Below are positions 1 to 6,521 of a stretch of 26,615 nucleotides of DNA, in pieces; the first letter of the stretch is position 1, and each line of letters starts with the position of its first letter. Under the pieces are notes generated by a model. That model worked only from the letters and a program-made list of their open reading frames with translations. It was not told the origin of the DNA and did not search any database. Location of the stretch: contig JAEDDI010000026.1 of NCBI GenBank assembly GCA_016293805.1, forward strand, positions 1 through 26,615. Direction: 5' to 3'. The position numbers were made by a program, and so were the translations under genes. The stretch comes from Bacillota bacterium. Lineage in GTDB: Bacteria; Bacillota; Clostridia; Peptostreptococcales; Anaerovoracaceae.

Positions 1-89
1 TTAAGACTGACGACAAGGTAACTCTTGTGCCGGATGTGAACAGGATTCACATATTCGATCCGGAAACAGAAGAGGTTATCTGTCAGTAG
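1..89 (+). CDS. C-terminal end of a sugar-type ABC transporter ATP-binding protein (partial)
   Basis: The reading frame runs in from the left edge and stops at TAG 87-89, leaving about 28 residues. The visible tail contains VNRIHIFDPETEEVI. It resembles the last strand of the TOBE/regulatory domain of MalK/UgpC/MsmK-type ATPases, which often end in a 'K-hydrophobic-H-x-FDPETE' pattern. Such proteins energise ABC importers for sugars or glycerol-3-phosphate at the inner face of the membrane. The Walker motifs would lie outside the window, so the call rests only on this tail. A strong terminator follows 15 nt after the stop, so this is the last gene of its operon and is not co-transcribed with what follows. 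Confidence 0.6.
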   Translation, partial: KTDDKVTLVPDVNRIHIFDPETEEVICQ

Positions 90-104
90 GAGTCCGTAAA
101 TTTA

Positions 105-147
105 AAAGAGCAGAGACCTGTTTCAGGGTTTCTGCTCTTTATTATAT
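105..147 (+). terminator. Rho-independent terminator
   Basis: Perfect 10-bp stem AAAGAGCAGA (105-114) / TCTGCTCTTT (131-140) with an inner CCTG-TTTC-AGGG hairpin, followed by an AT-rich tail. It ends the ABC ATPase transcript. Confidence 0.8.
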
Positions 148-150
148 GGC

Positions 151-289
151 TTATTCCAGTGCAAGGTTTTCTTCCACATACTGCGTAAATATACCTACCA
201 CAGGGCTTTTGCTATCCTTCTTCCATACAGCAATAATCTCCTCAATTTCCGACTCACCTTCAAGAGGTATATACTTGATATCCTCCGAT
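151..289 (-). pseudogene. Relic: C-terminus of a LysR-type regulator
   Basis: Read on the minus strand and ending at TAA (151-153), the frame gives about 45 residues. They include IKYIPLEGESEIEEI, AVWKKDSKSPVVG and a final FTQYVEENLALE helix. This matches the last strand and helix of the LysR substrate-binding domain, with the usual 'W-K-K-D-x-x-S-P' segment. Upstream, the frame hits TGA right at 290-292 and no DNA-binding part is present. At that same point plus-strand Fn3 coding sequence begins. The gene has therefore lost its N-terminal two thirds through a rearrangement with an endpoint near 289. The family call is fairly firm; function is lost. Confidence 0.6.
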
Positions 290-513
290 CAGAAGGCAGA
301 CAAGACAGAATCATTATCTACAGATCGCTTAAGAAGACATCAGGATATGCAATGTACAAGAAGGTTAAGACATCAGGGGCCACATACACTGTGACTAATA
401 CTCTGAATGTTAAGGGCAGCAGACTTGTTAAAGGCAAGAGATACTACTACAAGGCAAGGATTTACAAAGTGATCGACGGCTGGACGTACTACGGTCCGAT
501 GTTAAATATATGA
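289..513 (+). pseudogene. Relic: C-terminal Fn3-like module of a secreted protein
   Basis: The plus-strand frame ending at TGA 511-513 encodes IIIYRSLKKTSGYAMYKKV, then a segment ending KGKRYYYKARIYKVIDG-WTYYGP. This is the second half of the same fibronectin-III-like module that ends the intact proteins at 6522-8063 and 8109-11570 (compare LKKGKKYYVKVRAYKTVNG). No start codon, ribosome binding site or signal peptide lies in front. The first half of the module is missing at the junction with the LysR relic. It is a stranded 3' end rather than a gene. Confidence 0.65.
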
Positions 514-570
514 GGGGTGAACTACTCGGCAATTGAATTACCGAGGATTACCGCTTGTTATCCTAAATAA

Positions 571-684
571 CCCGGGTATATATGTCCTTTTTGTGGAAGT
601 AATTGACAAATAAGGGCAGGAGATATAGAATGGAATCAGGAGCCAGAGGATTATGGTATGTCCGATGGCTTAACCGAAAACTAA
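571..684 (+). pseudogene. Possible relic of a small zinc-ribbon protein with an in-frame TGA
   Basis: One frame reads YICPFCGSN, TGA (604-606), then QIRAGDIEWNQEPED and on to GLTEN, stop TAA 682-684. The CPFCG knuckle followed by an acidic tail resembles short zinc-ribbon proteins. The frame has no start codon (TAA at 568-570) and is interrupted, so it is more likely decayed than expressed. It sits among other gene fragments. The evidence is weak. Confidence 0.25.
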
Positions 685-700
685 TTAAAAATATTTGTTT

Positions 701-735
701 AAGGCTACCCCTCTTTCGAGGAGTAGCCTTTCATT
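701..735 (-). terminator. Terminator hairpin, possibly bidirectional
   Basis: Stem AAGGCTAC-CCCTC, loop TTTC, GAGG-A-GTAGCCTT (701-730). On the minus strand it is followed by an AT-rich stretch with a run of T (690-700) and lies 20 nt past the stop of the 25-residue peptide. On the plus strand only TTTC follows, so minus-strand use is favoured. Confidence 0.65.
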
Positions 736-750
736 ATCATATAATTCAGA

Positions 751-828
751 TTAATGATGGTGAATGTCAATGTATGTCAGGGCGGCAAGAATTACCAGCA
801 CAAGTGTCAGTATTTCCATTGTGTCCAT
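751..828 (-). CDS. 25-residue single-span membrane peptide
   Basis: Minus-strand ATG (complement 826-828) to TAA (751-753) gives 25 residues. The start is MDTMEILTLVL; one hydrophobic span of about 15 residues follows, and the end is TYIDIHHH. A good ribosome binding site (AAGGAGAG, 5 nt spacing), a near-consensus promoter (TTGCTA-17-TATACT) and a terminator all frame it, so it is likely a real transcription unit. Size and layout resemble type I toxin peptides and the 'putative holin-like toxin' family, which act in the membrane. I see no clear antisense RNA gene, and the His-His-His end is not typical. A regulatory or stress micropeptide is the alternative. Confidence 0.5.
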   Translation of the reverse strand: MDTMEILTLVLVILAALTYIDIHHH

Positions 829-897
829 AATACTCTCCTTTCCGTTTCCGGAAAGCATTCATCAGACTATCCTCGGGGGTCCTGATTCACTGAGGAC

Positions 898-926
898 AGT
901 ATAGCATAAATGGTAATATATAGCAA
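898..926 (-). promoter_or_regulatory. Promoter of the 25-residue peptide
   Basis: On the minus strand: -35 TTGCTA (921-926), 17-nt spacer, -10 TATACT (898-903). The roughly 65-nt leader downstream contains a GTCCT...AGGAC inverted repeat (879-897). Confidence 0.6.
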
Positions 927-998
927 TAATGGATTATATAGGTATTGAAGTGCAATTGAAGCCATAGGATTTGGTATATACAAATGAACATGGTTTGG

Positions 999-1007
999 TG
1001 GTATAAT
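999..1007 (+). promoter_or_regulatory. Extended -10 promoter of the sensor operon
   Basis: TGGTATAAT (extended -10, TGnTATAAT) 44 nt before the ATG of the sensor gene. No good -35 hexamer is visible, as expected for extended -10 promoters. The CCCC/CGGGG box of the downstream units is absent, so self-activation through that box is not suggested. Confidence 0.55.
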
Positions 1008-1050
1008 ATTTCTGCGTGTTAATGAATAGTATCAGTAAGCGGTAGATAAT

Positions 1051-2703
1051 ATGACATCAGCATACAAGTGGAATGTAATAGGGGCGGCTGCAGTAGTTCT
1101 TCTGCTTGCAGCAGCATATATTCTGAGATTTCCGGCTGTTTTAGGAGATGCCGGAAGACTCGCAGGGATTATAAGGTCGATAATATTTATGGGCCTGTTT
1201 TCCGTGTGGGCAGTTTCTCTCAGAAACAGAGTGATACAGAAGCAGACAAGAAAGTATATGTCGCTGGCTTCGTTTTTTATTCTCCTGTGGTTTCTCACAA
1301 GGACTATCAAGTACAATATTGTACCGGAACTTCTTTTTCCTCATGCCGTAAGATATCTTTGGTATATATACTATCTTCCCATGGTGTTTCTTCCTCTTAT
1401 GGGTCTATATATAGCCATGTCTGCGGGAAAGCCCGAAGGCTGGAAGGCGGACAGGAAGACGCTTCTTCTGCTGATTCCGCCGTCGGCACTTTTTACCATG
1501 GTCGTTACCAACGACCTTCACCAGTTTGTGTTTAGATTTCCTGATGATGACTATATATGGAAGCCTGCCGACTACAGCTACGAGGCAGGCTACTACATGG
1601 TTTTCGCATGGTTTTTCATCTGTCTTGTTACCACTTTTGTCATACTCTACAGGAAACGCAGAATAACCGGTTCAAGGGGCGTTGTCCTTATTCCGTACAT
1701 ACCTATGGCACTTCTCATTGTGTACAACGTAGTCTATACTGCGGGGTTTCCGTGGGTGAGGGTTCTGTTTGGAGACATAACTGCTGTTACATGTCTGATG
1801 TTTATCTCGTATATAGAGCTTTGTATGTTCTGCGGCCTTATACAGGCAAATACCAGATATATGGAGCTGTTTGACGCATCGACTGTCGGTATGCAGATTA
1901 CAGATGAGAACTACATTGTGAAGCTTTCATCGCAGACGGCGAAGCATGTTTCCGGGGATGTTCTGAAGAAGACAGCATCAGGGCATGTGATGCTCGAGGG
2001 TGGATTCAGGCTTTCCGGTGCTGATATTACAGGAGGACATGTTGTATGGAGTGAGGATATCAATCCCCTGCTCGATGTTCTTCTGAAGCTGAAAGAGGCA
2101 GGAGAGGAGCTTGAGGATATCAACGGTATTCTTGAGGAAGAAAACAGGGTAAGAGCGCGTGAGGCACAGATTGCAGAGCAGACTGCCCTTTACAATATTA
2201 TAAGGAGGGAGACTGCATCTCAGATAGCTGAGATGGAGAAGATGATCACAAGGACAGAAGAGGCTGAAAGTGAGGAAGAGAAGAGAAATCTTCTCAAGAG
2301 GATACTTGTTCTGGGCGTATACATCAAGAGGAGAAGCAATCTGGTGTTTCTTTCAGACAAGTCGCTGACCGTCGACTTCAGAGAACTTGAACTTGCGGTG
2401 AGGGAATCCATGTCAGGGGTAGAGCTCTGCGGTATAGTATGCAGCTTCGGCTCGGAAATAACGAGGCCTGTTCCGTGTGTCTATGCGATAGAAATTTATG
2501 ACTTCCTTGAAAAGGTCATTGAGCGTTCCCTTGACAGCATGACTGCCCTTGCAGTCTACATCAGAAAAGAGGGAACGGGAATGGGGGTTACCGTCAGGAC
2601 AGATTCCGATGCGGATTTTGATGACATGGAATCTGAAAGCGTTTCCGTATATTCAGATGAGGACGGCGAAAAACTTCTTGTTATAAAGACGGGAGGTGTG
2701 TGA
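1051..2703 (+). CDS. 8-TM membrane sensor (histidine-kinase 7TM type) lacking a kinase core
   Basis: The 550-residue protein has about eight hydrophobic segments in residues 8-260. They include TNDLHQFVFRF, typical of the N-terminal 7TM domain found on some histidine kinases. A PAS-like stretch (about 268-345, starting YMELFDASTVGMQITDENY) and a charged coiled coil (about 345-430) follow. The last 120 residues occupy the place of the ATPase domain, but I find no phospho-accepting His box, N-box or glycine-rich G-boxes. It therefore probably senses at the membrane and signals through a partner. The stop codon lies just before the soluble kinase start, and the shared GGGAGGTG region couples the two genes. 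The ribosome binding site is weak (AGCGGTAG). It could also be an independent sensor that uses the kinase only as an output. Confidence 0.7.
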   Translation: MTSAYKWNVIGAAAVVLLLAAAYILRFPAVLGDAGRLAGIIRSIIFMGLFSVWAVSLRNRVIQKQTRKYMSLASFFILLWFLTRTIKYNIVPELLFPHAVRYLWYIYYLPMVFLPLMGLYIAMSAGKPEGWKADRKTLLLLIPPSALFTMVVTNDLHQFVFRFPDDDYIWKPADYSYEAGYYMVFAWFFICLVTTFVILYRKRRITGSRGVVLIPYIPMALLIVYNVVYTAGFPWVRVLFGDITAVTCLMFISYIELCMFCGLIQANTRYMELFDASTVGMQITDENYIVKLSSQTAKHVSGDVLKKTASGHVMLEGGFRLSGADITGGHVVWSEDINPLLDVLLKLKEAGEELEDINGILEEENRVRAREAQIAEQTALYNIIRRETASQIAEMEKMITRTEEAESEEEKRNLLKRILVLGVYIKRRSNLVFLSDKSLTVDFRELELAVRESMSGVELCGIVCSFGSEITRPVPCVYAIEIYDFLEKVIERSLDSMTALAVYIRKEGTGMGVTVRTDSDADFDDMESESVSVYSDEDGEKLLVIKTGGV

Positions 2704-2707
2704 TACT

Positions 2708-3661
2708 GTGAGCAGATTAAAAAGAAACATGGTAAAAGAGGCAGTCGACAATCTGCCAAGCGGCGTATGTTTTTTTGACAGAAACGGTCTTGTCACATTA
2801 TGCAACCACCAGATGTACAGGCTCATATATGACCTTACGGGACGGGATCTTCAGAGTTACAGGGACATATGCGAACTCAGGGAAGGATATTTTCCGTGCA
2901 GGAGAGAGGGCGATTTGTATTTAACCTGCGATGGCAGGGCCTGGAGGTTTTCCGAGGAGAAGATCAAGTCAAAGAAAGGCAGAACCTACATTCAGGTGAC
3001 AGCATCTGATATCACGGAAATATACAGCAGGCAGAAGGAGCTTGAAGAAGACAACAGAAAGCTTGAAGAGTATGCAGTGAGAATGAAGCGTCTTTCTGTG
3101 AGCATCGCAGGCATGATTCACGATGAGGAAGTTCTCAATATGAAGATCAGAGTTCATGATGAAATAGGCAGGAGGCTGATTGCAACCAAGCAGTATCTTG
3201 TGAGCGAAGACCCTGCTGATGAGCCTGATTTATCCCACTGGAAGGGGGTTTTGCGCATGCTTCGCCATGAGAACGAGGAGGCAGGCGAAGATGATCTTCT
3301 CGCGGGATTTGAAGCTTCTGCAAAAGCCATCGGAATCCGCGTTATAACGTGCGGGTCGCTTCCTGAGAGCAGAAGGGCCGGCGGGATACTAAGCACCGCG
3401 GTGCACGAGTGCATGACTAATGCCGTGAGGCATGCAGGCGCAGACACCCTTTATGTCAATCTCGAAAAAGAGGGCGGCGTTATGACGGCCGAAATATCGA
3501 ATAACGGGGCAGCGCCTTTATCTGAAATAGTTGAGGGAGGAGGTCTTTCTTCTCTTCGCATGCGTGTAACAAGACAGGGCGGAACGATGAGAATTGAAAG
3601 CTCGCCGGGGTTCAGACTGGTTATGTCTGTTCCTGATACGGACGGAGGTATTTATCCATGA
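2708..3661 (+). CDS. Soluble PAS-containing sensor histidine kinase
   Basis: I chose GTG 2708, giving 317 residues, because GGGAGGTG (2691-2698) sits 9 nt before it; the earlier GTG 2696 lies inside that site. There is no signal peptide or membrane span. A PAS domain (about 10-100, DNLPSGVCFFDRNGLVTLCN) is followed by a coiled coil and a dimerisation helix carrying HDEIGRR, where the His is the likely phosphorylation site. The ATPase domain shows an N-box (ECMTNAVRHAG), a G1-like ISNNG (Asp replaced by Asn) and a G2 GGGLSSLRMRV. This arrangement is typical of kinases that pair with NarL/LuxR-type regulators. It overlaps the regulator by ATGA and probably takes its input from the upstream membrane protein. 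Confidence 0.8.
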   Translation: MSRLKRNMVKEAVDNLPSGVCFFDRNGLVTLCNHQMYRLIYDLTGRDLQSYRDICELREGYFPCRREGDLYLTCDGRAWRFSEEKIKSKKGRTYIQVTASDITEIYSRQKELEEDNRKLEEYAVRMKRLSVSIAGMIHDEEVLNMKIRVHDEIGRRLIATKQYLVSEDPADEPDLSHWKGVLRMLRHENEEAGEDDLLAGFEASAKAIGIRVITCGSLPESRRAGGILSTAVHECMTNAVRHAGADTLYVNLEKEGGVMTAEISNNGAAPLSEIVEGGGLSSLRMRVTRQGGTMRIESSPGFRLVMSVPDTDGGIYP

Positions 3662-4281
3662 TTAAAACACTGATAGTTGAAGACCAGAGAATGATTCGAG
3701 AGATGATGGAAAGCTATATCCGCAGTACTTCAGGCTATGAGGTTGCAGGCACTCTCGCAGGAGCAGCGAAAGCACCGGGATTTTGCACAGGCAATGATGT
3801 GGATCTTGTCCTCATGGATGTGTGCACGGAAAACGGCGAGAGCGGGTTTTGTGCTGCGGAAAAGATCAAGGAAAGTCACCCCTCAATCAAAGTTATAATC
3901 GTGACATCCATGCTGGATGCGGGATATCTTGACAGGGCAAGAAAGGCGGGTGCCGACAGCATATGGTTCAAGGACAGAAGCAAGGAAGAACTTATGGATG
4001 TCGTCAGGCTGACTATGGAGGGTAAATCCGTTTATCCGGACAGAACGCCTGAAGTCAGGATAGGCGATGCTTCAAGCTATGATTTCACAGAGGCGGAGCT
4101 GAAGGTGTTAAGGCTTCTTGTGGAGGGCATGAGCTATAACCAGATGGCGCAGGCTCTTGGCATTTCCATGGAGACAGTTAAGACTCATGTGACAAACATG
4201 CTCAAAAAAACAGGATACAGCTCCAAGACAAAGCTCGCCGCAATGGTGATGAGCAACAGGCTCATCGTCAACGGATTCTGA
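3658..4281 (+). CDS. LuxR/NarL-family response regulator
   Basis: 207 residues. The N-terminal receiver domain has the acidic pair E8-D9, phospho-acceptor D54 (LVLMD), T83 (IIVTS) and K105. The C-terminal LuxR-type helix-turn-helix covers about 140-195, with LGISMETVKTHVTNML as recognition region. The start ATG overlaps the kinase stop (ATGA), with GGAGG 8 nt upstream, so expression is coupled. The protein should be phosphorylated by the upstream kinase and bind DNA as a dimer at inverted repeats. A conserved inverted repeat (CCCC-N4-CGGGG) first occurs 59 nt after this gene and again before two more units, so it is the natural candidate ligand for this repeat. That pairing is inference from position; the domain call is firm. 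Confidence 0.92.
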   Translation: MIKTLIVEDQRMIREMMESYIRSTSGYEVAGTLAGAAKAPGFCTGNDVDLVLMDVCTENGESGFCAAEKIKESHPSIKVIIVTSMLDAGYLDRARKAGADSIWFKDRSKEELMDVVRLTMEGKSVYPDRTPEVRIGDASSYDFTEAELKVLRLLVEGMSYNQMAQALGISMETVKTHVTNMLKKTGYSSKTKLAAMVMSNRLIVNGF

Positions 4282-4304
4282 TAACTTAATTTGTATTTTT
4301 CACT

Positions 4305-4332
4305 CATCCGGGTAGTTCCCGGATGTTTTTTT
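4305..4332 (+). terminator. Rho-independent terminator of the sensor operon
   Basis: CATCCGGG (4305-4312), TAGTT, CCCGGATG (4318-4325), then seven T. It separates the signalling operon from the next unit. Confidence 0.9.
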
Positions 4333-4340
4333 GCTCTTTT

Positions 4341-4387
4341 CCCCCATACGGGTGATGTGTTTTTTTACCTGGTATTTTAAAATGACA
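4341..4387 (+). promoter_or_regulatory. Conserved operator-promoter, copy 1
   Basis: CCCCCATACGGGTG (4341-4354) followed by ATGTG. From the GATG start to TTTTAAAAT (4375-4383) is exactly 21 nt, then GACAG. If TAAAAT is the -10, the -35 falls on the GATG segment and the inverted repeat is centred near -42, the usual place for a class II activator. Copies 2 and 3 are at 6438 and 11658. Confidence 0.6.
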
Positions 4388-4426
4388 GTAACTTGCAGGC
4401 GATATATATTGAAAGGAATGATGAAT

Positions 4427-5224
4427 ATGCCGGATATGAATAAAACAATCGAGCTTTACAGGCTCAAAGCGCAGATGCTTGATGAGGAGCTTTCTCCTGC
4501 CCAGAAGAAGCACTTCCTCGATACGGCAGCGTGGCTTGAGAGTATGAATTTTGCAACAGCGGAAGAGTCCATGGAAGCGATTAAGTCGACCCCATATTAT
4601 CTTGGCGGGGCAGAGGCGATTGAGCTTGACGGAATCAATATGCGCATCAGAGCTATGGAGGAGATCGGCTACGATGATGTTGCTGCCATCCACAGGGAGA
4701 GGCTTGCGAAGTTTAAGGAGAAGGGCTGGCAGGAATACTGCTTCTCGCAGGAATGGATAGACGACTACAACAGGGCCGCTGAAGCGGAGAGAGTCTATGC
4801 ACAGAGAAAAGAAGCCTTCGGGAAGGTTTTTTCTGCATATATCAGTGTGATTACGGCAGGAACAGATGATGATATGAAGAAGGCCGAAAAAAACATTTCG
4901 CATGGTCTTAGTGAACTTGAGGATCTGGGCACCTCATTTGAGGAGCTCATATCACTTGGCGCATTCAGAAGGCTTACAATGCTGACTGAAAAGGGTCTTG
5001 ATAATTTCAGAGAGTTCATCGTGGATTTCAGAAAAGGGGTGCTTCCTGCGCATGATGATGCGACAGAGGCTGCGGCAAAGACAGGCAAATGGGTGAGGTC
5101 TCACAGAGGCGAGCTTGTTGAGGCAGGAAGAAAAGAGATATGGCACAGCGCCGCGTGCATTGCAGTCCCTTCTGATGATGCATACGGATATGACTACATA
5201 TCTCTTCGGGAGGTGAATGAATAA
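4427..5224 (+). CDS. Cytosolic helical protein of unknown function, first of a pair
   Basis: ATG 4427 is favoured (AAAGGA at 4412-4417, 9 nt spacing), giving 265 residues. An in-frame ATG at 4331 would precede the promoter and is rejected; ATG 4421 is an alternative. The protein is acidic, rich in Glu, Lys and Ala, and has no signal peptide, membrane span or motif I recognise; helical bundles are expected. Near residue 165 it carries LGTSFEELISLGAFRRLTML, matched in the next gene by a segment with the same spacing (MGLSFEMM, FYRISML), so the two share a module. The stop overlaps the next start (TAATG) with GGGAGGTG just before it, indicating coupled synthesis and probable partners. Expression is probably controlled by the adjacent response regulator. 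Confidence 0.75.
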   Translation: MPDMNKTIELYRLKAQMLDEELSPAQKKHFLDTAAWLESMNFATAEESMEAIKSTPYYLGGAEAIELDGINMRIRAMEEIGYDDVAAIHRERLAKFKEKGWQEYCFSQEWIDDYNRAAEAERVYAQRKEAFGKVFSAYISVITAGTDDDMKKAEKNISHGLSELEDLGTSFEELISLGAFRRLTMLTEKGLDNFREFIVDFRKGVLPAHDDATEAAAKTGKWVRSHRGELVEAGRKEIWHSAACIAVPSDDAYGYDYISLREVNE

Positions 5225-6276
5225 TGGCAAATATTCCGTCAGTACACGATTTTCTAAGTTCCTACCGCATGGCGTATGACCAGATTAAGGGATACGGAAG
5301 GGAAGAGACAAACAGGGCATACGAAAGGCTTCTCGATGTCGAAAACAGAACGGATGATATCGTAGAGGCGCAGCTTATTATGGAGAGGGAGCACCTGGTG
5401 CTTGATACTGTGATTGCAGACAACAGGGCCATTGCAAGAGAGTTTCTTGAGGCTGCAGACCCGGGATATGAGGTGACATCTGCAGTTACCATGGCGACAG
5501 TCGGGGTGTATGCTGATGCAAAGTCGCTCGACGAGATAACTTATCTTGGTGAAATATCCAAGGGCAGGACCTCAGACCTTGCTGTTCAGATTAGCGCCAA
5601 GGTTCAGCTGATGACGCAGTTTACATCTCTTTTCATTGCCTATGAGAATGCGAAAAGAAAGATACGCGAAGGTGACGCTCTCGCTGATAAACATGCTCAG
5701 TCGATGGTAATGACAAGGGAGAAGATAAGGAAGCTTTATACTTTCATGAAAGAGGATATGGGGCTTTCCTTTGAGATGATGGAGAGCACGCCGTTTTACA
5801 GAATCTCCATGCTCAATCCTTCGGGACTTGATGAGCTCTGGAGGCTTAAGATGGTTATGCATCCTGATAATATAGAGGGGATTAAATATATTCTGAAGGA
5901 GGAGATTCTTTCGGACAGGACTATGGAGGAAATTCTTCTTGCTCCTCAGGAGAAACCTTTTTACGGTATGATCAACTCTCGTCTTCATCCTGAAATACGC
6001 GAGGAATTTCAGAGGACTGCAGATGAGATGAATAAGGATATTGCGTTTTTTAAGAAAAACAGAGAAGAAGGAAGACCTGCTACTGCAGATGAACTTGCGG
6101 GCAGGATGGCGGATATGAATTCAAGGCTTTCGTCAGTTAATGTGAAGCCTCAGACGAAGGCGGGAAATGTCAGAACATCTTTTGGCAGTGCAGGATCATC
6201 CATAGCAAAGGATATTGCAAAGAGCGCTGCAAAGGATATAGGGAAGGGGCTTTTGAGAGGACTTTTCAGAAGGTAA
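5224..6276 (+). CDS. Cytosolic helical protein of unknown function, second of a pair
   Basis: 350 residues from ATG 5224, overlapping the previous stop by one base, with ribosome binding site GGGAGGTG. It is predicted almost wholly helical and charged, with no signal peptide or membrane span. The segment MGLSFEMMESTPFYRISMLN (about 179-198) parallels the shared module of its neighbour. The C-terminus (about 300-350) changes character: Ser/Gly/Ala/Lys-rich, with two similar turns (SIAKDIAKS, AAKDIGKGL) ending in the basic LLRGLFRR, which looks like an amphipathic membrane- or nucleic-acid-binding tail. I do not recognise the family. Cytosolic proteins inside an otherwise secreted-protein regulon suggest a role in response output or export support, but this is a guess. 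Confidence 0.75.
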   Translation: MANIPSVHDFLSSYRMAYDQIKGYGREETNRAYERLLDVENRTDDIVEAQLIMEREHLVLDTVIADNRAIAREFLEAADPGYEVTSAVTMATVGVYADAKSLDEITYLGEISKGRTSDLAVQISAKVQLMTQFTSLFIAYENAKRKIREGDALADKHAQSMVMTREKIRKLYTFMKEDMGLSFEMMESTPFYRISMLNPSGLDELWRLKMVMHPDNIEGIKYILKEEILSDRTMEEILLAPQEKPFYGMINSRLHPEIREEFQRTADEMNKDIAFFKKNREEGRPATADELAGRMADMNSRLSSVNVKPQTKAGNVRTSFGSAGSSIAKDIAKSAAKDIGKGLLRGLFRR

Positions 6277-6356
6277 AGGAGGACTTATAAAAGCGGCGAA
6301 TGGGAAACCGCCAGCATGAGCGCAACAGGAAGCCTAATGCCTTAATAGAAAGCAGG

Positions 6357-6388
6357 GGACTGTCACTTAATGCGACAGTCCTTTTGTT
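6357..6388 (+). terminator. Rho-independent terminator of the helical-pair unit
   Basis: Perfect stem GGACTGTC (6357-6364) / GACAGTCC (6374-6381) followed by TTTTGTT. The 80 nt between the last stop and this hairpin hold an AAAGGAGG and a small GCGG...CCGC stem that I cannot assign. Confidence 0.9.
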
Positions 6389-6437
6389 ACCAGCAGGTGG
6401 TTAATACCGGTTCAAGGTAGAAGAAATTCAAGTTCAT

Positions 6438-6487
6438 ATCCCCTATTCGGGGGATGCGGAAAAGATTCACATAATTTAAAATATCAG
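6438..6487 (+). promoter_or_regulatory. Conserved operator-promoter, copy 2
   Basis: ATCCCC-N6-GGGGAT inverted repeat (6438-6455) then GCGG. The GATG start (6453) lies 21 nt before ATTTAAAAT (6474-6482), which is followed by ATCAG. Spacing and layout are identical to copies 1 and 3. It drives 6522-11570. Confidence 0.6.
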
Positions 6488-6521
6488 TATTTGAAGAGAG
6501 CTTAACGAGAAAGGAGAGAAT

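Noticed and set aside
146..394. 82-codon plus-strand frame as a gene
   Set aside because: It runs antisense through the LysR tail and out of frame through the Fn3 tail; both other readings have family-like sequence.
4331..4426. Longer start of the first helical protein
   Set aside because: The extension contains the conserved operator-promoter, so it cannot be in the mRNA.
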